Origin: an uncultured Blautia sp.
Lineage (GTDB): Bacteria; Bacillota; Clostridia; Lachnospirales; Lachnospiraceae
NCBI GenBank assembly: GCA_934371915.1
Contig: CAKROE010000015.1
Coordinates: forward strand, 1 to 37,234
Reading direction: 5' to 3'
Length of the DNA: 37,234 nt
Below are positions 32,597 through 37,234 of this stretch, in pieces. The notes beneath the pieces are model-generated. The model searched no databases. It was not told the DNA's origin and was given only the letters and a program-made list of their open reading frames with translations. The stretch's first letter is position 1; each line of letters begins with the position of its first letter. The translations under genes were made by a program, and so were the position numbers.

Positions 32597-34260
32597 CTTC
32601 CGCCTCTCTTTCTGAAGACGATACATCTGATAAACCATTCGTTTTCATCTTCCTGCTGCACTTTCAATTCCGGTCTGTCTGACATGAATCCACACAGATC
32701 CACCTCTGATACAATATGAACCGAAATCCGCAGTTCATCATCAATCTGCGACACACGGTAAAAAACAGACTGCATGATATCAGCCAATCGCTCCACAAGC
32801 CATTCAAAGGTGTCATAACATTTCAATATATCATCTGCATTCAGCTGCACATCCACATTTTCCACGTAATAAGCAGCCCGGATCCTGCATAGTTTTAAGC
32901 TGTCACAGGATTCTGCCAGGCTTTGTCTGAGATCTTCCATTGTAAGCAGATTTCCATCGGATGCATATTGTGTCAGCACCAGATTCTTTCTCCGCTTCAA
33001 ATACGTACCAACAACTACAATTTTACCGAGAATCCGATCATATTGTTCCCTTGATTCTGTCTGTTCCAGCTCGTCCATAAACTGTGACAGTAATTCCAGC
33101 TGACCGGCTGTCTGATTCTGTATCATATTTAACAGACGGTTCTGTTCTTCTGTCTTTCTCCGCTCAGCCTCTTTCTGATAAGCTTTCTGTAACAGACGGT
33201 TTCTGGCAGTCAGTTCCTCCTGCTGTTCCCGAATATCCTGATACTGATCCAGCAGTACCGAAATATCCTCTGACCAGAACAAATGGCCGCCCCTTATAGG
33301 AATATGGTTGATCCGGATTCCCTGTTCCTGTACTGATGATCTGTCTATTATGATTTTACGCAGTTCAGGCAACAACTCAGGAAAATCACCGGAATGATAA
33401 TAGCGCTGAAAAGAATAATCTGTAATCTCTGCATCCAGTCCTCCGGAAGTCTGGAATAATTCAAAATATCGATTATTGGTCTGTATCAATCCACATAATA
33501 TACAACCCTGAAAAATTGCCGCCATTAAAAGGCAACACACTGCCGTCATATCCCCTGCAATAATTTTGATAAAAGGCAGGCGGAGTATATTTCCGATATT
33601 CCACCCCAGAAGCAATATTCCCGGAATCACCGGCAGCCAGAACTGTTTCTTTCCCGGAATTCTGCTTTTTCTGATCAGAATGATTTCCATTCCTGTCAGA
33701 CAAAGCAATATCCATCCCTGAATCACTATAAAAACAATGCCATAGCTGTAATCTTTATCCGAAAATGGGGGCTGTTTGGAAAAACGAAATACCAGCTGAT
33801 GCAAATCATTTGTAAAAACACTTACGATCAATACCGCTGCCACGGTCAACAGAATTATGATCTTTCTGACCGTTTTCTCTTCCTCCTTTTCACCCAAAAA
33901 CATTGCTGCTGCCAAACCCAGAACCGGAATCAGAATCATGGGAATATAATATAAATACCAGCAGATATGTTCTCCAAGAGGATCATGAAGAATATGAAAT
34001 TTTACTGTCCGCACAAAGAACCAGAATACCATCAGACAGCCAATTGTGATCAGACATCTGCGCGTTTTTCTATGTACTACATGCTTTCCCAGGTAAATCA
34101 CCCAGGCACAGTACATCCCCAGATAAATACAGTTACGGCACTGATCTGCCATATTTCTCATAAAAACATTTTCCGGTCTCGTCTGCCTGCAGCAATAAGC
34201 CAGCAACACACTTATCAGAATCACTCCATATGACAAAGCCCTCTTTTTATTGTATGTCAT
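32593..34260 (-). CDS. 7TM sensor with degenerate kinase-like region
   Basis: 555 residues. The N-terminal 260 residues contain about seven membrane segments and HILHDPLGEHICWYLYYIPM, as in HisKA_7TM-type sensor domains. A linker and coiled coil (about 335-375) lead to a region in the place of a DHp: NMIQNQTAGQLELLSQFMDE, where active relatives carry I-H-D. The His position is Q381 and the Asp is N382. A region like that of two-component sensors follows (KIVVVGTYLKRRKNLVL, then about 440-555), but no N- or G-boxes of an ATPase are recognisable. It is probably a pseudokinase or receptor subunit that signals through the kinase gene overlapping its end by 4 bases. GAGGAAG precedes the ATG. The structured leader upstream is listed separately. 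Confidence 0.8.
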   Translation of the reverse strand: MTYNKKRALSYGVILISVLLAYCCRQTRPENVFMRNMADQCRNCIYLGMYCAWVIYLGKHVVHRKTRRCLITIGCLMVFWFFVRTVKFHILHDPLGEHICWYLYYIPMILIPVLGLAAAMFLGEKEEEKTVRKIIILLTVAAVLIVSVFTNDLHQLVFRFSKQPPFSDKDYSYGIVFIVIQGWILLCLTGMEIILIRKSRIPGKKQFWLPVIPGILLLGWNIGNILRLPFIKIIAGDMTAVCCLLMAAIFQGCILCGLIQTNNRYFELFQTSGGLDAEITDYSFQRYYHSGDFPELLPELRKIIIDRSSVQEQGIRINHIPIRGGHLFWSEDISVLLDQYQDIREQQEELTARNRLLQKAYQKEAERRKTEEQNRLLNMIQNQTAGQLELLSQFMDELEQTESREQYDRILGKIVVVGTYLKRRKNLVLTQYASDGNLLTMEDLRQSLAESCDSLKLCRIRAAYYVENVDVQLNADDILKCYDTFEWLVERLADIMQSVFYRVSQIDDELRISVHIVSEVDLCGFMSDRPELKVQQEDENEWFIRCIVFRKRGGR

Positions 34261-34373
34261 GAAACTTCCTCTTTCACCGGAGCGTGTTTGAACAACGCTT
34301 TACGCAAGATGTGTGTCACACTTTGTGGGTATGATTTTTTAACACGCTCTAACCTGTTTTTGTAATAATTATA
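34261..34373 (-). promoter_or_regulatory. Leader and candidate promoter of the 7TM-sensor run
   Basis: On the minus strand a perfect TATAAT (complement of 34368-34373) has no good -35 box. It is followed by about 100 bases before the ATG. In this leader GAGCGTGTT (complement of 34341-34349) and AACACGCTC (complement of 34280-34288) form a perfect 9-bp inverted repeat around about 52 bases with further GTGTG/CACAC-type pairing. The 3' arm ends about 20 bases before the start codon, close to the ribosome site, so folding could affect translation. Confidence 0.5.
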
Positions 34374-34437
34374 CTATAAAGTCCTGTTTTATCATATAGT
34401 TTTCATGAGAATTACTTATTTTCAGAATTTTTATCAC

Positions 34438-34468
34438 AAACAGAGTGAACACCCTGTTCACTCTGTTT
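34438..34468. terminator. Perfect 14-bp hairpin after the DUF4428 gene
   Basis: AAACAGAGTGAACA - CCC - TGTTCACTCTGTTT (arms 34438-34451 and 34455-34468) is perfectly self-complementary. It lies 9 bases after the DUF4428 stop, as a terminator would, but on the minus strand it is followed by only TTTGTGAT. A regulator site is the alternative. Confidence 0.6.
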
Positions 34469-34476
34469 AGTATCGC

Positions 34477-35241
34477 TTAAAACGGTCTTGGCTGACCGCA
34501 GTATTCACAAAACTTTCCGGTATTCTCTGCACCACACTGGCATTCCCAAGAACTGCTGTTCCGCTGCATACCTCCATTCACATTCATTCCGGTCATCCCC
34601 GGCTGCATTCCTCCGTTCATGTTCATTCCGGTCATCCCCGGCTGCATTCCGGCTGCATTTGGTGTCAGTGCCGCAACAATCTGATAAGCAGTCTGCTCCA
34701 CTTCCATCAATTCCCTTCTGTTATCACTGTTTATTGAAAAAGTATTCAGCCGGAAATCCATATCATCAAACCACGGGGTTCTCACTTTAATACGCATGGT
34801 ATAATCAAATTCATATTTATATACCGGGGGCTGATAACTTACAGTTTCTCCATCCTTTGTATATGTTTCCTCATACTGCTGTTGTTCTACATCAACTTTG
34901 CACTGCACAATGGCTGATAAAGGAACTATATCCGGGTTTTCACTGACATCCAGTTTCCGCGCAACAGTAAAATTCCCCTTATTATCATCAATAAAAACAT
35001 TGTAATTTCTGGTATTGATCTGACGGGTTATACAAAAATCCATTACGGCTTTTTTGTTTTTTTCACGATATTCCAGCTGGCGTTTGATATCCTCTACCGT
35101 ACTGTGCCGCCGCTCCTCAAACCATGGTGATAATTTTTTCGCACAATTCTTGCACAGATTTCCGTTATCCAGTTTTCTATTTCCCAACAAACCTATTTTT
35201 TCTCCGCAGATGTCACAGATTTTCTTATCAAATAATCCCAT
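34477..35241 (-). CDS. DUF4428 zinc-ribbon protein with Gly/Met-rich repeats
   Basis: 254 residues. The N-terminal DUF4428-type zinc ribbon has CDICGEKIGLLGNRKL then CKNCAKKLSPWF. The middle domain (about 70-195) is a beta-rich region of the kind seen after DUF4428 in Clostridia. A tandem repeat GMQPGMTGMNMNG / GMQPGMTGMNVNG (about 198-226) follows, matched by a DNA direct repeat at about 34571-34650. A C-terminal zinc ribbon CQCGAEN...CEYCGQPRPF closes the protein. It is cytoplasmic by lack of signal; the function is unknown. GGAGG precedes the ATG. It lies 67 bases after the lipocalin-like gene and is probably cotranscribed with it. Confidence 0.8.
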   Translation of the reverse strand: MGLFDKKICDICGEKIGLLGNRKLDNGNLCKNCAKKLSPWFEERRHSTVEDIKRQLEYREKNKKAVMDFCITRQINTRNYNVFIDDNKGNFTVARKLDVSENPDIVPLSAIVQCKVDVEQQQYEETYTKDGETVSYQPPVYKYEFDYTMRIKVRTPWFDDMDFRLNTFSINSDNRRELMEVEQTAYQIVAALTPNAAGMQPGMTGMNMNGGMQPGMTGMNVNGGMQRNSSSWECQCGAENTGKFCEYCGQPRPF

Positions 35242-35271
35242 GCCCTATCCTCCTTTTTTATCTGAAATCCC

Positions 35272-35302
35272 ATACTGCCGCACCGGAATGGTGCGGCAGT
35301 AT
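35272..35302. other. Perfect 13-bp hairpin between the lipocalin-like and DUF4428 genes
   Basis: ATACTGCCGCACC - GGAAT - GGTGCGGCAGTAT (arms 35272-35284, 35290-35302) is perfect and GC-rich. It lies 6 bases after the upstream stop. Minus-strand transcripts show no T-run after it, so it may stabilise or process the mRNA, or partly attenuate the DUF4428 gene. Confidence 0.6.
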
Positions 35303-35308
35303 TTTACC

Positions 35309-36145
35309 TTATTCTGTAACAACTATTTTTTCAAAATATGTCTTTACGGAAAAATCCTCTTCACCTGTTTCAGAATCATTTACTTCTTCGCCGTCATCAG
35401 CTTCACCTGCATCGTCTTCTGCTATAAAACACAGTTTCCCATCATCCAGTAAATTGAACTTCATATTATCAAGACTGAAAAACATAGTTCCTGCCTCATT
35501 CTCTGCTACAGCCTTTAATACCAGCGCGTTTCCTTCCACATCGCCCTGAAGTTCTACTTTTGTCTCTTCTCCGCTCTCTATTAAAATAATTTCAAACTTT
35601 CCGTCTTCCCCAGACATACTCATCTCAAATCCTGTCAGTTCAGCATTAACCGGCATCTGCATTCCAAATGCTTCCATCAGAGTACAGCTCCATTCTCCTT
35701 CAAAATCCTTCATGGTTGGATTTTCTACCGGTTTACCCGGTACATAAGGCTCATACTCTTCCTTTTCCTGACTCAGGATCATTGTCATTCCATCTGCGGT
35801 TAAGGTGATCTTACCGTCCTTGTACTCACATTCCTCTGTCTGATCGTTATTAGTCATCAGAATTTTATCATTTTCTATTTTCCACTCTGCTTCATCTACT
35901 TCAGGTTCTTCCCCATTAACCGAATTTGTTGTTTCCATTTTACCGTCTTCTTTAATGTCCACGGTCACTTCCATTCCCATTGCTCCCGGATGAAATGATG
36001 CACCTTCTCCCATAGAAAGCTCATTTACATACCAGGTTCCAATAATGTCCTTTTCTTCAAGGGCATAAACATTTACGCTCATAAAACCTGCCATTAGGAC
36101 TCCGACTGTTCCTGCTGCCATCCACAACCTCATTTTTTTACTCAT
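35309..36145 (-). CDS. Secreted lipocalin-like protein with two repeats
   Basis: 278 residues, very acidic, with a signal peptide (about 1-29, ending VNVYA). Two units start IIGTWYVNELSMGEG (about 34) and FEGEWSCTLMEAFGMQMP (about 149). Each begins with the G-x-W motif of lipocalin-like small-molecule-binding barrels and continues with alternating beta strands (KMETTNSV, KITLTADGM; KFEIILIES). The tail is Asp/Glu-rich and ends VKTYFEKIVVTE. No enzyme motif was seen. AAAGGAGA precedes the ATG. The -10-like TATAAT (complement of 36226-36231) could be part of its promoter. A calycin fold is inferred and the ligand is unknown. Confidence 0.75.
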   Translation of the reverse strand: MSKKMRLWMAAGTVGVLMAGFMSVNVYALEEKDIIGTWYVNELSMGEGASFHPGAMGMEVTVDIKEDGKMETTNSVNGEEPEVDEAEWKIENDKILMTNNDQTEECEYKDGKITLTADGMTMILSQEKEEYEPYVPGKPVENPTMKDFEGEWSCTLMEAFGMQMPVNAELTGFEMSMSGEDGKFEIILIESGEETKVELQGDVEGNALVLKAVAENEAGTMFFSLDNMKFNLLDDGKLCFIAEDDAGEADDGEEVNDSETGEEDFSVKTYFEKIVVTE

Positions 36146-36353
36146 ACAAACATCTCCTTTCTTTTTAAGGTACTCCTTGGCCTCTTTTTTACTTAATTTT
36201 GTGAGACGGTTTTTTGTTCATCTACATTATACGTGAATGCTTAAATCTTTACACTAGCACTTCTGACAGTAGGGTAATAAACAATCCTGTATCTGAAAGA
36301 TATAACTTGTAACTGTCAAAATCTTTCTTATATGTGTTATATTGGTACTTAAA
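36146..36353. other. Non-coding gap upstream of the lipocalin-like gene
   Basis: AT-rich. On the minus strand there is a TATAAT (complement of 36226-36231) about 80 bases before the start codon and a TTGACA (complement of 36314-36319) too far away to pair with it. No other structure is seen. Confidence 0.4.
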
Positions 36354-36403
36354 TAAAAAAACAATGCCAGTACTGGATTTTAAAAAAATCCTGCACCGGC
36401 ATT
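36354..36403 (-). terminator. Terminator after the dehydrogenase remnant
   Basis: On the minus strand AATGCC...GGATTTT pairs with AAAATCC...GGCATT across a partly mismatched middle. It is followed by GTTTTTTTATTT. Confidence 0.8.
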
Positions 36404-36434
36404 ATTAAGATTGTAATTATTTTATTTTCTTTAC

Positions 36435-36923
36435 TCAAATGAACCGCTTATCGTCCCCTGGAGTCCTGGTGTACACAAGTATATTCATATCCAACGTCTG
36501 CGCAATCTTTATGACTTGTCTGCCAATATGACCTGCTCCTATAATACCAAGCGTTTTACCATTCACCTCAACATGAGGAACCTGAAGATTTTTAGTAAAG
36601 TTATCATGATTTCCACATGCCAGCATCTTCATCTGTATCTGCATTGCAGAACTCAGATTCAATATCATCATATATTGTAACATCAGAAGATAAAATGGTG
36701 CTGTAACACCTACCTTCAATGCATAATTGAATTCTTCATAAGAACAGTTGTCAATTCCTTTCATCAACGGTAATGCGTTATTGATAAGATAATCCACATG
36801 ACCATATTCAGCAATCACCTTTTGAGCAAATTTCTCCAATGTATCCTGCTGCGCAAGATCACCGGTAAAGTAAACTCCATATAAAATTCTCCCCCAAAAT
36901 CTGCTTTCTATTTCTGTTGCCAC
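36435..36923 (-). pseudogene. Chimeric remnant: SDR fragment joined to D-2-hydroxyacid dehydrogenase fragment
   Basis: An open frame of 162 residues that matches two unrelated dehydrogenase families. Residues about 19-82 (FTGDLAQQDTLEKFAQKVIA, then YGHVDYLINNA) are the middle of a short-chain dehydrogenase; the NAD-binding GxxxGxG start and the catalytic YxxxK end are missing. From about residue 84 the sequence (ACGNHDNFTKNLQVPHVEVN, then GKTLGIIGAGHIGRQVIKIA) is the NAD-binding centre of a D-isomer 2-hydroxyacid dehydrogenase, without its N- or C-terminal parts. Neither half could be active. The apparent GTG start lies inside the GNAT gene with no good ribosome site. It is best read as a decayed locus after two or more deletions, still ending at a good terminator. 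Confidence 0.75.
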
Positions 36924-37234
36924 AACATTGTGTATTCTTTTTCACCAGTAGCATCATCTAAGCCTTCACATTGAATATCGAACCCTTCTCTTTGGTAAAA
37001 AGAGATGGCTCTGGCATTCTTCTGGTATACGTTTAATCGTAACCTAATTTTTTTATTCTTGATATAGTCTAATAAAAGTTTACCTATACCACATGACTGC
37101 ATTTCATCAGAAACAAAAATCCCTTCAATGTATTCGTTACTTAGTCCTACAAATCCCTGAATCATTTTATCATCTTCATACACATAGACTTCCGCTTGTG
37201 ACATCATTTCTTTCACTAATTCATAATTACTTGT
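36908..37234 (-). CDS. GNAT-family N-acetyltransferase, C-terminal part (cut by window edge)
   Basis: The frame is open to the right end; the codons before the first in-window GTG also code (TSNYELV), so the start is outside. The GNAT core is clear: YVYEDDKMIQGFVGL, then EGIFVSDEMQSCGIGKLLLD (acetyl-CoA loop Q-x-x-G-I-G-K), LRLNVYQKNARAISFYQREG and the C-terminal KEYTMLWQQK. This resembles small RimI-like or YjaB-type acetyltransferases; the substrate is unknown. Its 3' end overlaps the dehydrogenase remnant by 16 bases, which suggests a deletion brought them together. Confidence 0.85.
   Translation of the reverse strand, partial: TSNYELVKEMMSQAEVYVYEDDKMIQGFVGLSNEYIEGIFVSDEMQSCGIGKLLLDYIKNKKIRLRLNVYQKNARAISFYQREGFDIQCEGLDDATGEKEYTMLWQQK

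Noticed and set aside
32597..32638. Upstream start adding 14 residues to the histidine kinase
   Set aside because: It would overlap the 7TM gene by 46 bases; the ATGA overlap at 32593-32596 with a good ribosome site is the usual coupled arrangement.

Overview
The window looks like chromosomal DNA of a low-to-moderate GC, Gram-positive gut anaerobe, most likely a Lachnospiraceae-type Clostridia (Blautia/Ruminococcus/Dorea-like). This is an inference from strong AAGGAGG ribosome sites, a T-box leader on ileS, large secreted BspA-type leucine-rich-repeat proteins, a DUF4428 zinc-ribbon protein and a HisKA_7TM-type sensor. No sequence search was run. No tRNA, rRNA, CRISPR array or recognisable insertion sequence was seen.

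Left part (1-7,900): the 5' two-fifths of ileS with its T-box leader and promoter, all on the minus strand; a 750-base non-coding stretch holding two very long imperfect palindromes; an S11 D-Ala-D-Ala carboxypeptidase; a tail-to-tail DEDDh exonuclease; an HtrA-type protease; a double-domain L-rhamnose-mutarotase-like protein; and a DUF2284 cysteine-rich protein.

Middle (8,000-21,300): a DUF4143 ATPase followed at once by a small chimeric ORF, which is the start of a response regulator joined in frame to the end of an FtsX/BceB-type permease and so looks like a deletion scar; an AAA-ATPase-like/PD-(D/E)XK protein; pgi; a GNAT acetyltransferase; a 1405-residue secreted metallopeptidase-like protein with GLUG, Ig-like and LRR parts; an O-acetylhomoserine sulfhydrylase; and a HigBA-type toxin-antitoxin pair whose antitoxin carries an ImmA/IrrE-like HEIGH motif. 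The pair has a perfect 16-bp-arm operator-like palindrome over its promoter.

Right part (21,300-37,234): every gene is on the minus strand. From upstream to downstream these are a GNAT fragment, a chimeric dehydrogenase remnant with its own terminator, a secreted lipocalin-like protein, a DUF4428 zinc-ribbon protein, and then a tightly packed run. The run holds a 7TM sensor with a degenerate kinase-like region, a histidine kinase (4-base ATGA overlap), a LuxR-type response regulator (53-base overlap), a secreted protein, a membrane zinc-ribbon protein, an LRR lipoprotein and a 4-TM protein, and ends at a good terminator. A 1769-residue BspA-like protein with about nine CxxC repeats follows as its own unit. 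I read the run as a three-component signalling system linked to envelope and surface proteins; it is the best candidate here for an undescribed system.
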